64,000 nucleotides of DNA from Rhodospirillaceae bacterium. Lineage in GTDB: Bacteria > Pseudomonadota > Alphaproteobacteria > SP197. Position numbers and translations under genes: made by a program. The stretch is from positions 288,831-352,830 of the forward strand of contig PBNE01000013.1 of the NCBI GenBank assembly GCA_002722885.1. Reading direction: 5' to 3'. Under the pieces are notes generated by a model, which saw only the letters and a program-made list of their open reading frames with translations, was not told the origin of the DNA and searched no databases. Below, in pieces: positions 9,433 through 17,265 of the stretch (its first letter is position 1; each line of letters starts with the position of its first letter).

Positions 9433-10211
9433 GAGGCCGCTTCCAGAGCTGCGATCAGCGCGTCATGGAGCTTGGGATCGCCTGCGGATGCGATGCGGCC
9501 TTGATAGCTGGTTCCGACCGGGTTGCCCTGAAGGTCCGTGAGCCGGCCACCGGCGTTGCGCACAATGGGTTCGATAGCGGCAATATCGGTGGGATCGAGC
9601 TCGCCATCGACGGCAAGGTCGAGAGAGCCGCTGGCGACGAGCCCGTGGGCCATGGCCTCCAGGCCGAAGATTTGCCAGCGCGTCCGGCTCCGCGACCAGG
9701 CCAGAACCGGGGTGTCGTCCTCATCATCAGGTTCAGGCCCCACCATGCCGGCAACCGCGTCTTCGAGCGCGGCACAGGGCCGCGTGGTGACGGGGTTGCC
9801 GTTGTGGCGGGCGCCGTGACCGTCGGCACCGATCCATCGTTCTCCCAAAGCCGGAAAATCCATCACACCCATGACGTAGCGGCCATGATGGGCGAGGCCG
9901 ATCAGCACGGAAAAGCAGGTGCGGCCGTGCAGGAAGGATTTGGTGCCGTCGAGTGGATCAATCAGCCAGAGCCATTCGGCGTCGGCGCGATCATCGCCGA
10001 ATTCTTCGCCTGTGATGCCGTGGTCCGGGCATTCTGCTGCGATCAAGTCCCTGATCGCCTTTTCAGCCTGACGGTCTGCCAAGGTGACAGGACTCTCGTC
10101 AGGTTTGATGTCCATTGCGATGCCGCTGCGCCAGTGATGCAGCAGAATCGCGCCGGCGGCATCAGCAGCGCGACCGGCGAGATCAAGGAAAGACTCGGGA
10201 ACGGGTTCCAT
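9429..10211 (-). CDS. Inositol monophosphatase-family phosphatase (first of tandem pair), possibly histidinol-phosphatase
   Basis: A 260-residue homologue of the following gene. GEEF lies at residues 69-72 and DPLDGTKSFLHGRTCF from 86. The 'KSFxxG' continuation is the form seen in HisN-type histidinol-phosphate phosphatases. The third metal motif is ELDPTDIAAIEPIVRNAGG; Asp is kept while the usual Trp is absent. ATG 10211 gives the normal family length; longer in-frame extensions run antisense through the neighbouring gene. It is divergent from the sorbosone-dehydrogenase-like gene across 78 bases, which must hold both promoters. The HisN assignment is an inference. Confidence 0.8.
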   Translation of the reverse strand: MEPVPESFLDLAGRAADAAGAILLHHWRSGIAMDIKPDESPVTLADRQAEKAIRDLIAAECPDHGITGEEFGDDRADAEWLWLIDPLDGTKSFLHGRTCFSVLIGLAHHGRYVMGVMDFPALGERWIGADGHGARHNGNPVTTRPCAALEDAVAGMVGPEPDDEDDTPVLAWSRSRTRWQIFGLEAMAHGLVASGSLDLAVDGELDPTDIAAIEPIVRNAGGRLTDLQGNPVGTSYQGRIASAGDPKLHDALIAALEAAS

Positions 10212-10289
10212 CGCGACGCAGCTTCGTCGGCGTGTTCGGCTGAGGCAAGGGCTGCATTGCGTTGTATCCCCAATGCGCGACAATGGCGC

Positions 10290-11543
10290 ATGCCTCGTCT
10301 TGCACCCGCTCTTCTCTGCACAGGCTTTCTGGGCCTGTGGTCGGCCACGGCAGGCGCGCAGACCGATCTTTCGGCACCCAACGAACCGATCGGCCACCAA
10401 TTCCTCATCACACAGGATGATCTGCCCGTACCCTATGCCACCGAAAGCGTGGCCAACAGTGGCGACATCAACCCGATTCCCGATCCGCCGGCGCTGAACC
10501 CTCCGGAAGGATTCACGGTCAATCACTTTGCCACGGGCTTTGATCACGCTCGCTGGCTCGCCGTTGCACCGAACGGCGATGCCTTCCTGGCGGAATCGAA
10601 ACCCAGTCGCCTTGTGGTGCTGCGCGATGAGGATGGCGACGATGTTGCGGACACCGAAGAGGCCTACTGGTCGCGGCTCGATCGCTCGACCGGCATGGTG
10701 TTCCGCGACGATAGCTTCTATGTCGCCGATACCAAGGCTGTCTGGCGGTTCGATCATCAGGATGGCGATCTCGAAGCGGGTAGCGCGCCGGGGTGGATGA
10801 CCGACCGCGATGCCTTGGGAGGATCTCGGCGGCACTGGACCCGCACCCTGGCGTTCTCGCCCGATGGTTCCTATTTTTTTGTTGCCGTGGGCTCACGCGG
10901 CAACGAAGCCATCGAATCGGAACCGCGCGCGACGATCCAGATTTTTGAGGACGGTAGCAGTGAACCGCGCACCTCCGCATCGGGTTTGCGCAATGCGGTC
11001 GGCGTGACCTTTCATCCGCACACCGTTGAGCTCTACACAGTGGTCAATGAGCGGGACGGTTATGGTGACGATCTCGTGTCGGACTACTTCACGCGGGTCG
11101 AGGACGGCCTGTTCTACGGCTGTCCCTATGCCTATCTCGGTCCCAACTCGGCGCCGGATTTTGTCGACCGTGCCCCGGAGCTTGTCGCCGCGACCGTCGC
11201 GTCCGATGTGATGTTCCAGTCCCATTCCGCGCCACCGGGTCTGGTGTTTTATGACGGCGCGATGTTCCCGGGCGCATACAGAGGTGATGCCCTGGTGAGT
11301 CTGCACGGCGTGTGGAACCGGTCGGTGCCGGCAGTTTACAAGATCGTCCGTGTCCGATTTGAGGACGGTCGTCCCGCCGGTGGCTACGAGAACTTCGCCA
11401 CCGGTTTCTGGTTCGACGGCGATGTCGATGCCGAACTCTACGGCCGGCCGGTCGGCATGGCCGTCGCCGCCGATGGCGCCTTGCTGATTGCCGACGACGG
11501 CGCGAATGTCATCTGGCGTATCGCCGATGACATCGAGAACTAA
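10290..11543 (+). CDS. Secreted PQQ-type glucose/sorbosone dehydrogenase-like beta-propeller
   Basis: A 417-residue exported protein. The signal peptide is MPRLAPALLCTGFLGLW to ATAGAQ. The mature part carries repeated propeller blades: FDHARWLAVAPNGDAFLAES, the Ca/PQQ-like loop LRDEDGDDVADT, LAFSPDGSYFFVAVGSRGNE, ASGLRNAVGVTFHPH and VGMAVAADGALLIADDGANV. This is the pattern of the L-sorbosone dehydrogenase/PQQ-dependent sugar dehydrogenase (GSDH) family. It probably oxidises a sugar or alcohol in the periplasm, but substrate and actual PQQ use are unknown. ATG 10290 puts the signal peptide at the N-terminus; the longer in-frame extension is antisense to the phosphatase gene. Confidence 0.78.
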   Translation: MPRLAPALLCTGFLGLWSATAGAQTDLSAPNEPIGHQFLITQDDLPVPYATESVANSGDINPIPDPPALNPPEGFTVNHFATGFDHARWLAVAPNGDAFLAESKPSRLVVLRDEDGDDVADTEEAYWSRLDRSTGMVFRDDSFYVADTKAVWRFDHQDGDLEAGSAPGWMTDRDALGGSRRHWTRTLAFSPDGSYFFVAVGSRGNEAIESEPRATIQIFEDGSSEPRTSASGLRNAVGVTFHPHTVELYTVVNERDGYGDDLVSDYFTRVEDGLFYGCPYAYLGPNSAPDFVDRAPELVAATVASDVMFQSHSAPPGLVFYDGAMFPGAYRGDALVSLHGVWNRSVPAVYKIVRVRFEDGRPAGGYENFATGFWFDGDVDAELYGRPVGMAVAADGALLIADDGANVIWRIADDIEN

Positions 11544-11574
11544 CCCCAGAGCCACACAGCAACCGAGGTCGATC

Positions 11575-11871
11575 ATGCTCCAGCGCTTCGTATTCCCCCT
11601 TGTTGCCGCCCTGCTCCTTGCGGGAGCGGCTCAGGCCGACAAGCACGATGACGATCTCGATGCCATGGATCGGGAAATGCAGGTATGGGTGGAGCGGATC
11701 GATGAACACGCGGACGATGCCAACGATGCGCTCAACCAAGCCTGGGGTGATGCTCAGGAAGCATGGGGTGCAGCGCAGGAGGCCGGTGACGAGACCTGGG
11801 AAGCCACCAAGGACGGCTATGACGATGCGATGGAACGCCTGGGCAACGCCTGGGAAGCTCTGACGGAATAG
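11575..11871 (+). CDS. Small acidic secreted protein with Trp-containing helical repeats
   Basis: A 98-residue protein of unknown function. It has a signal peptide (MLQRFVFPLVAALLLAGAAQA) and then a very acidic body rich in Ala, Asp, Glu and Trp. Trp recurs in a helical pattern (QAWGDAQEAWGAAQE, ETWEATKDGYDDAM, NAWEAL), suggesting an amphipathic helix bundle or coiled coil outside the cytoplasm. It starts 31 bases after the beta-propeller gene and ends 16 bases before the Nudix gene, so it is likely co-transcribed with them. I do not recognise the family. Confidence 0.7.
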   Translation: MLQRFVFPLVAALLLAGAAQADKHDDDLDAMDREMQVWVERIDEHADDANDALNQAWGDAQEAWGAAQEAGDETWEATKDGYDDAMERLGNAWEALTE

Positions 11872-11887
11872 AGCAGGGGAGGCCGAG

Positions 11888-12427
11888 ATGTCCGATGTCA
11901 GCGCGAGAGGCCCGGTTCACCGGCAGGTGCCGCCTGGCGACAACCGGGAGCGGCTGGTGTGCAACGATTGCGGTTTCATCAACTACGTCAATCCGAAGGT
12001 CGTGGTCGGTGCTGTTGCGGTGTGGGAGGAACGGATCCTGCTGTGTCAGCGCTCCATTGAGCCCTGCGCAGGATCGTGGACCCTGCCCGCGGGCTATCTG
12101 GAGAACGGCGAGACGACCGAGGCCGGTGCCTTGCGCGAGGCCCGTGAAGAAGCCAACGCCACACTGGAGCTGGACCGTCTTCTGGGTGTCTACAACATTC
12201 CCAGGATCAGCCAGGTTCAGGTGATCTATACCGCGCGCCTGACATCGCCGGATGTCAGCGCCGGACACGAGACCCAGGATGTCGGACTCTACGCCTGGGA
12301 TGAGATTCCCTGGGGCCTGATCGAATTCCCGTCGGTCCACTGGGCGCTGAACCACTGGCGTGACGCGGTCAAGACCGGGGACCTGTTGGCGAGGACCAAT
12401 CCGCCGGGCGACAACGGCAACCTCTGA
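11888..12427 (+). CDS. Nudix hydrolase with N-terminal zinc ribbon
   Basis: A 179-residue Nudix protein. Residues 23-31 (LVCNDCGFI) carry a half zinc ribbon of the Nudix_N_2 type; only one CxxC pair is seen. The Nudix box runs from Gly69 to about 91 (GYLENGETTEAGALREAREE), with the REAREE helix whose glutamates bind Mg2+. Relatives with this N-terminus hydrolyse NADH, ADP-ribose or FAD-type dinucleotides; the substrate here is not known. ATG 11888 has GGGGAGG just upstream. It converges on the clpP-like gene, separated by 4 bases. Confidence 0.83.
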   Translation: MSDVSARGPVHRQVPPGDNRERLVCNDCGFINYVNPKVVVGAVAVWEERILLCQRSIEPCAGSWTLPAGYLENGETTEAGALREAREEANATLELDRLLGVYNIPRISQVQVIYTARLTSPDVSAGHETQDVGLYAWDEIPWGLIEFPSVHWALNHWRDAVKTGDLLARTNPPGDNGNL

Positions 12428-12431
12428 TGCT

Positions 12432-13064
12432 TTACTTCACGTCGTCGATGCTCTCGACGATGTGGGCGACCATGCCGTAGTCCTTCGCTTCCTCCGGGCC
12501 CATCCAGTGGTTGCGATCGGTATCCTTGGCAACCCGCTCAACCGGCTGACCGGTTTCCTCGGCGATGATGCGGTTCAGGCGGTCGCGCATCTTGAGGATT
12601 TCCTTGGCCTCGATGTCGATCTCGGTTGCCTTGCCGCCGATGCCACCCATGGGCTGGTGCAGCAGGAAGCGGGTGTTGAGCGTGCAGTAGCGGTTCTCTT
12701 TCTGCGCGGAGAGATAAATATGGGCACCCGCACTGGCGACCCAGCCCGTGCCGATCACCTTCACCGGTGCGGCGACGAAGCGGATCATGTCGTGGATGGC
12801 ATCGCCCGATTCGACATGACCGCCGGGTGAAGAAATCACCAGCCGGATGGGGTCGTGGTTTTCCTCGCTCATGGCGATGAGCTGGGCGCAGGTCTCGCGG
12901 GCGACCTTTTCGTTGATCTCGCCGAACAACAAGATCGTGCGGGAGTCGAACAGGATCTTCTGGACGGCCCGATTCTTTTCATCCTTCTTGGACGCCTTGG
13001 CGTCGTCCTTATCGTCCTTCTCGTCGTCGTCATCGGCGACGATGCGCCCGTCGAAATCGATCAT
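12432..13064 (-). CDS. ClpP-like serine protease with acidic N-terminal extension
   Basis: A 210-residue member of the ClpP family. The likely catalytic triad is Ser111 (GWVASAGAHIYLS), His136 (TRFLLHQPMGG) and an Asp near 181-183 (DTDRNHWMGPEEA). The oxyanion region SSPGGHVESGDAIHDMI is intact. Compared with canonical ClpP, residues 10-32 form an extra run of Asp, Lys and Glu, and the active-site motif is GWVASAG rather than GQAASMG. It is not beside clpX or tig. It is therefore probably a second, specialised ClpP (ClpP2-like); its chaperone partner is unknown. AGGA lies 8 bases before the start. Confidence 0.85.
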   Translation of the reverse strand: MIDFDGRIVADDDDEKDDKDDAKASKKDEKNRAVQKILFDSRTILLFGEINEKVARETCAQLIAMSEENHDPIRLVISSPGGHVESGDAIHDMIRFVAAPVKVIGTGWVASAGAHIYLSAQKENRYCTLNTRFLLHQPMGGIGGKATEIDIEAKEILKMRDRLNRIIAEETGQPVERVAKDTDRNHWMGPEEAKDYGMVAHIVESIDDVK

Positions 13065-13143
13065 GATGCTGTCCTAGAAAGGGTCGGATGGGTCAGGCGA
13101 CTGACATAGGAGCCACCCGCCGCGAATGCAAGTTGTAGAGAGG

Positions 13144-14067
13144 TCAACTCAGCCCCATCAGAGACCGCGCGAACTCGTCGGCCTTGAAGGGGCGGAGGTC
13201 TTCGGCGCCTTCGCCGACGCCGATGGCGTGGATCGGCAGGCCGAAGCGGTCGGCCAGGCCGACGATGACGCCGCCTCGGGCCGAACCATCGAGCTTGGTG
13301 ACCACGAGGCCGGTCACGTCGCACATGCCCTGGAAGGCTTCGACTTGTGCGTGGGCGTTCTGGCCGGTGGTGGCGTCGAGCACCAGAAGGCGGTCGTGGG
13401 GTGCCGTGTCATCCAGCTTGCCCAGCACGCGCTGGATCTTCTGGAGCTCGGCCATCAGGTTGTCCTTGTTGTGGAGCCTGCCGGCGGTGTCGATCAGCAG
13501 CAGGTCGACCTGTTCGGCCTTCGCCTGTTCGAGCGCGCCATAGGCAAGACCGGCGGCATCGGCGCCCTGCTTGCCGTAGACAACCGTGCAGCCGGTGCGC
13601 TGGCCCCAGATCTGGAGCTGTTCGATCGCTGCGGCCCGGAAAGTGTCACCGGCAGCGAGCACGACTTTGCGTCCGACATCGGTATGGAGCTTGGCAAGCT
13701 TTCCGATCGTCGTGGTCTTGCCGACACCGTTCACGCCCATGACCAGCACGACATGGGGTTTGCGGGCGGTGTCGGGCTCAAGCGGAATGGCCAGGGGCTC
13801 GAGAATCCCGGTGATGTCGTCGGCGAGATCCTGACGGACCTCTTCGTCCGTGACCTCCTTGTCGAAGCGCTTGCGGCCGAGCTCGGCCGCGAGTCTTGCC
13901 GCCGTGGTGACCCCGAGGTCACCCGCGATCAGGGCTTCTTCGAGCTCCTCAAGGGCCTCGTCGTCCAGTTTGCGTTTGGTAAAGATCGCACCGATGGACC
14001 CGGTCAACCGGTCGGACGACCGGTTGAGACCGGCCCGCAATCTTGTGAACCACCCACCTTCGGACAT
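13144..14067 (-). CDS. ftsY: Signal recognition particle receptor FtsY
   Basis: A 307-residue SRP receptor GTPase that docks Ffh-bound ribosomes at the membrane translocon. It has the N domain helix bundle (about 1-100) followed by the G domain: GVNGVGKTTTIGKLA (G1, near 112), DTFRAAAIEQL (G2), DTAGRLHNKDNLM (G3), TKLDGSARGG (G4) and the closing GVGEGAEDLRPF (G5). The acidic A domain is almost absent, as in many alphaproteobacteria. Its ATG overlaps the mtaB stop (TGATG). Its partner ffh is also in the window. Confidence 0.96.
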   Translation of the reverse strand: MSEGGWFTRLRAGLNRSSDRLTGSIGAIFTKRKLDDEALEELEEALIAGDLGVTTAARLAAELGRKRFDKEVTDEEVRQDLADDITGILEPLAIPLEPDTARKPHVVLVMGVNGVGKTTTIGKLAKLHTDVGRKVVLAAGDTFRAAAIEQLQIWGQRTGCTVVYGKQGADAAGLAYGALEQAKAEQVDLLLIDTAGRLHNKDNLMAELQKIQRVLGKLDDTAPHDRLLVLDATTGQNAHAQVEAFQGMCDVTGLVVTKLDGSARGGVIVGLADRFGLPIHAIGVGEGAEDLRPFKADEFARSLMGLS

Positions 14068-15305
14068 CAGGCCGCCTCAGTCAGGAGCGTGGTGCCATCG
14101 CTGGCCGTGATCGTCAGATCGGTCAGGCTGCCGGGCGACAGCGCCGCTGGCGTGGTCACCGGAGCGAAGTGTTCACTCCGGCCGCGGCCTTTCGCTTCAA
14201 CCAACACGGTGGCCCGTGAACCGACCCGGGCCGCGAGGAAATCGACGACGGCAGCGTCGCCCGCGGCGCGCAGGCGGGCCGCGCGCTCCTTGCGCAGGGC
14301 CTTGTCGACGGCCGGCATGCGGGCGGCTGGTGTTCCCGGCCGCTCGGAGTAGGGGAACACGTGGAGCCAGGTGAGGCCGCAATCGGCGACGTGCTGCAAC
14401 GTGTTGTCGAACATGGCGTCGGTTTCGGTCGGGAAGCCTGTGATCAGGTCGGCACCGAACACGGTGTCGGGGCGCAGGCGGCGAATCAGATCGCAGAACG
14501 CGACAGCCTGCTCCGGTGTGTGGCGGCGCTTCATGCGCTTGAGCACCATCGGGTCACCGGCCTGCAACGAGAGATGGAGGTGCGGCATCAGCCGTTCCTC
14601 TTCGGACATGACGCGATAGAGGCTCTCGTCGGCTTCGGCGATGTCGAGGCTGGTGATGCGCAGGCGCGGCAGGTCGGGCACCAGCTTGAGGATGCGCCGC
14701 ACGAGGTCGCCCAGGGTGGGGTGGCCCGGCAGATCGTCGCCCCAGGAGGTGATGTCGACGCCCGTTAGCACTACCTCGCGATAGCCGGCATCGACGAGCC
14801 CCTGAATCTCGCGAACCACCTGGCCGGCAGGAACGCTGCGACTGGGGCCACGGCCGTAGGGAATGATGCAGAAGGTGCAGCGGTGATCGCAGCCATTCTG
14901 AATCTGCACGAACGCGCGAACCCGCTCCTCGAACCCAGCCAGCATGTGGGAGGCTGTCTCGGTGACATCGGCGATGTCGTTGACGCTGATGCGTGCGGGT
15001 TCGGCCTCGGTCCAGGTCGAGGCCTCAAGCTTTTCGGCGTTGCCTACGACACGGTCGAGCTCCGGTATGGCGGCCCAGGCCTCCGGATCGATCTGCACGG
15101 CGCAGCCGGTGGCCACAATGCGGGCCTCGGGGTTTTCACGCCGGGCGCGCCGGATCGCCTGACGGGCCTGGCGCTCTGCCTCGGCTGTCACAGCACAGGT
15201 GTTGACCACGATGGTGTCGGTGTCGCGTGCGGCATCGAGATGGCCGCGGATAACCTCGGTCTCATAGGCGTTGAGACGGCAGCCGAAGGTGAGGACATCG
15301 GCCAT
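14067..15305 (-). CDS. mtaB: tRNA t6A37 methylthiotransferase MtaB
   Basis: A 412-residue radical-SAM methylthiotransferase that converts t6A to ms2t6A at position 37 of ANN-decoding tRNAs. The N-terminal UPF0004 domain has Cys9, Cys37 and Cys68 for one Fe-S cluster. The radical-SAM cluster motif C139xxxC143xxC146 (GCDHRCTFC) follows. A C-terminal TRAM domain lies near residues 345-410. ATG 15305 starts the expected MADVLTFGCRLNAYETEV, one base after the dapF stop. The dapF-mtaB-ftsY order is common in alphaproteobacteria and is coupled here by overlaps. Confidence 0.95.
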   Translation of the reverse strand: MADVLTFGCRLNAYETEVIRGHLDAARDTDTIVVNTCAVTAEAERQARQAIRRARRENPEARIVATGCAVQIDPEAWAAIPELDRVVGNAEKLEASTWTEAEPARISVNDIADVTETASHMLAGFEERVRAFVQIQNGCDHRCTFCIIPYGRGPSRSVPAGQVVREIQGLVDAGYREVVLTGVDITSWGDDLPGHPTLGDLVRRILKLVPDLPRLRITSLDIAEADESLYRVMSEEERLMPHLHLSLQAGDPMVLKRMKRRHTPEQAVAFCDLIRRLRPDTVFGADLITGFPTETDAMFDNTLQHVADCGLTWLHVFPYSERPGTPAARMPAVDKALRKERAARLRAAGDAAVVDFLAARVGSRATVLVEAKGRGRSEHFAPVTTPAALSPGSLTDLTITASDGTTLLTEAA

Positions 15306-15306
15306 C

Positions 15307-16134
15307 TCAGGCCGCCAGTCCGGCATCGAGCGTGCCGCTGTAGGCCAGCGCCGTGGGCCCGGCCATGATGATGTGGTTGTCATCGCGCAAGTGCATGGCA
15401 AGATCGCCGCCCGGAAGGGCAACGGTGACCTCACAGTCCGTCAATTCGCGACGGACACCCGCGACGGCAATGGCGCAGGCGGCGGAACCGCAGGCCAGGG
15501 TCGCGCCGGCGCTGCGTTCCCAGACACGGGTGCGAATGCGGTTGCGGCTTTCCACGGTGCAGAAGCTGATGTTCGCCCGCTCGGGAAACACCGGGTGATG
15601 TTCCAGAGCACGGCCGGTGACAGGAAGGTCAACGGCGTAGCAGTCGTCGACAAAGAGCACGGCGTGCGGGTTGCCCATGTTGACGCAGACGGCCGGCGCT
15701 GGAGCGTCATGGCCGAGGTCAACGCTGAGCGTGTCCTGTTCCGATGCGAGCGGGATGGACTGCCAGTCAAGACGCGGTTCGCCCATGTCGACGGCAATGA
15801 CGCCCTCGTCGGTGGCGATACTGGGCAGGATGCCCGCAACGGTTTCGATGTCGATGCAATTCTTGCCGGTTTCGTCGATGGCAAGGCGGGCGACACAGCG
15901 GGTCGCATTGCCGCAGGCTTCCGCTTCGTTGCCGTCCGGATTCCAAATGCGCATGAAGAGATCGCCGCGATCAGACGGTTCCAGGCGGATGAACTGGTCG
16001 CAGCCCACGCCCAGGCGCCGGTCCGCGATGGTGCGGATCGCGTCCGGTGTCAGGGCGATGTCACGGGTCCGGGCATCTACGATCACGAAATCATTGCCCA
16101 ACCCGTGCATCTTCAGGAAGGCGATGCCGTTCAT
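15307..16134 (-). CDS. dapF: Diaminopimelate epimerase
   Basis: A 275-residue DapF, which interconverts LL- and meso-diaminopimelate for lysine and peptidoglycan synthesis. Both catalytic Cys motifs are visible: EACGNATRCVARL (near residue 73) and ATLACGSAACAIAVAG (near 215). FLKMHGLGNDFVIVDAR is the standard start. It is the first gene of a dapF-mtaB-ftsY run. It is divergent from the ATC-hydrolase-family gene, with 111 bases between them. Confidence 0.95.
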   Translation of the reverse strand: MNGIAFLKMHGLGNDFVIVDARTRDIALTPDAIRTIADRRLGVGCDQFIRLEPSDRGDLFMRIWNPDGNEAEACGNATRCVARLAIDETGKNCIDIETVAGILPSIATDEGVIAVDMGEPRLDWQSIPLASEQDTLSVDLGHDAPAPAVCVNMGNPHAVLFVDDCYAVDLPVTGRALEHHPVFPERANISFCTVESRNRIRTRVWERSAGATLACGSAACAIAVAGVRRELTDCEVTVALPGGDLAMHLRDDNHIIMAGPTALAYSGTLDAGLAA

Positions 16135-16245
16135 GGCGCGCCTTATAAGGTGCCGTCCTCTTGGCGTCCATGGTATGGGTTACCACTTCTTGCGGTCATC
16201 GGCGTGCCATGATGCTCTTGCATGCTGAACTGACAGGGACCCGCC

Positions 16246-16728
16246 ATGACCACGCTCAATCGCCTTCCCATTCTCGAGCGCCGCCGTATCCAGGCCGAAG
16301 TCTTAAAACCGATCTATGAAGCGCTGAAGGCCGAGGCCGGTGTTGAGACGGCGCGGCGTGTTATTGGCAAGGCGATCATTGATGCGGCTATCACCGAAGG
16401 GCGCGAGTTCGCCGACGCTCATGGTGGACCCGGTGGGATCAAGGGTTTTCTGTCGTTTCAGCATCTCTGGGACGCCGATGGTGCCCTGGAAACCGAGGTG
16501 ATCCGCGAATCCGACGACGAATGGATCTACAAGGTCACGCGCTGCCGCTACGCCGAGATGTATCACGCCATGGGTGTGGGGGAGATCGGCTTCGAACTGT
16601 CGTGCAACCGGGACGCCACCTTTGTCGACGGCTATGATCCGCGCATCAAGTTGACACGGACCCAGACGATCATGCAGGGAGCGGATCACTGCGACTTCCA
16701 CTACCGCATGACCGGAGCAAAGGCATGA
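16246..16728 (+). CDS. L-2-amino-thiazoline-4-carboxylic acid hydrolase family protein
   Basis: A 160-residue protein matching the ATC hydrolase family pattern: an N-terminal helix (RRRIQAEVLKPIYEALKAE), then VTRCRYAEMYHAMGVGEIG, LSCNRDATFVDGYDPRIKL and the closing QTIMQGADHCDFHYRM. The named member hydrolyses L-ATC to S-carbamoyl-cysteine, but most relatives are uncharacterised, so the actual substrate is open. The conserved Cys (LSCNRD) and the final CDFHY fit a metal- or thiol-dependent hydrolase fold. The stop overlaps the next gene's ATG (ATGA). Confidence 0.78.
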   Translation: MTTLNRLPILERRRIQAEVLKPIYEALKAEAGVETARRVIGKAIIDAAITEGREFADAHGGPGGIKGFLSFQHLWDADGALETEVIRESDDEWIYKVTRCRYAEMYHAMGVGEIGFELSCNRDATFVDGYDPRIKLTRTQTIMQGADHCDFHYRMTGAKA

Positions 16729-17213
16729 CGGCCCTTCTTTTCAGTACCTTCCTGCTGCCTGCCTGCAACACGGGCGGGAGCGTGTTTGAGTGGGATGAGG
16801 AAACGGCTGCCGAAGCTTCGCCTGATTCTGAAGTAAATGTCGAGGGAGGGCTGCTGCTTTCGATGGGGATCCCGCGAGATTCCAGAAAGTTGACACCCGG
16901 GCGGCTGTATGTGGTGCCGGCGACGGGTCCAAGCCGCCAGGCAACGGCGTCGCTTGATGACGGCTGCTGCTGCAGCTGCGGCCTGGTCGCCACCGAGGAA
17001 ATCCACGGCACGTTTGCGCTGTCCTGTGACAGTGGGACTGTCTGGCTGGGTGACTACGTCTTCTTCGCTGACGATCTTGGCGCAGCACAGATGCGTGACC
17101 AGAGCGGAGCGCCCGCTCGCATAGTCTATGGTGCGGATGTGCCGTCGTCCGGCCTGGATGCGGCCACGTTCGAAAGCCTGTGGTCCTCCCGCGAGGCGAC
17201 AGCCGCGCAGTAG
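16725..17213 (+). CDS. Hypothetical protein with lipobox-like start and CCCSC cluster
   Basis: A 162-residue protein I do not recognise. The N-terminus (MTALLFSTFLLPACNTGGSV) resembles a short lipoprotein signal with LPAC as lipobox but has no basic n-region, so export is uncertain. The middle holds a dense cysteine group (DDGCCCSCGLVAT) that could bind a metal. The protein is otherwise Ala/Asp/Ser rich without detectable repeats. Its start overlaps the upstream hydrolase stop by four bases, implying coupled translation. It ends 52 bases before ffh. Confidence 0.5.
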   Translation: MTALLFSTFLLPACNTGGSVFEWDEETAAEASPDSEVNVEGGLLLSMGIPRDSRKLTPGRLYVVPATGPSRQATASLDDGCCCSCGLVATEEIHGTFALSCDSGTVWLGDYVFFADDLGAAQMRDQSGAPARIVYGADVPSSGLDAATFESLWSSREATAAQ

Positions 17214-17265
17214 TCTTATCCGGGATGCGCCACCATATGGTGCCCTTCACTGACGGAATGACCTG

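Noticed and set aside
9465..10289. Long plus-strand extension upstream of the sorbosone-dehydrogenase-like gene
   Set aside because: It is antisense to an intact phosphatase gene and would bury the signal peptide. The ATG at 10290 is the natural start.
10212..10835. Long minus-strand extension upstream of the first IMPase-family gene
   Set aside because: It runs antisense through the beta-propeller gene and has no domain similarity; the family-length start is 10211.
13126..14352. Long open frame antisense to ftsY and mtaB
   Set aside because: It is a codon-bias shadow of two clearly conserved genes and crosses their junction.
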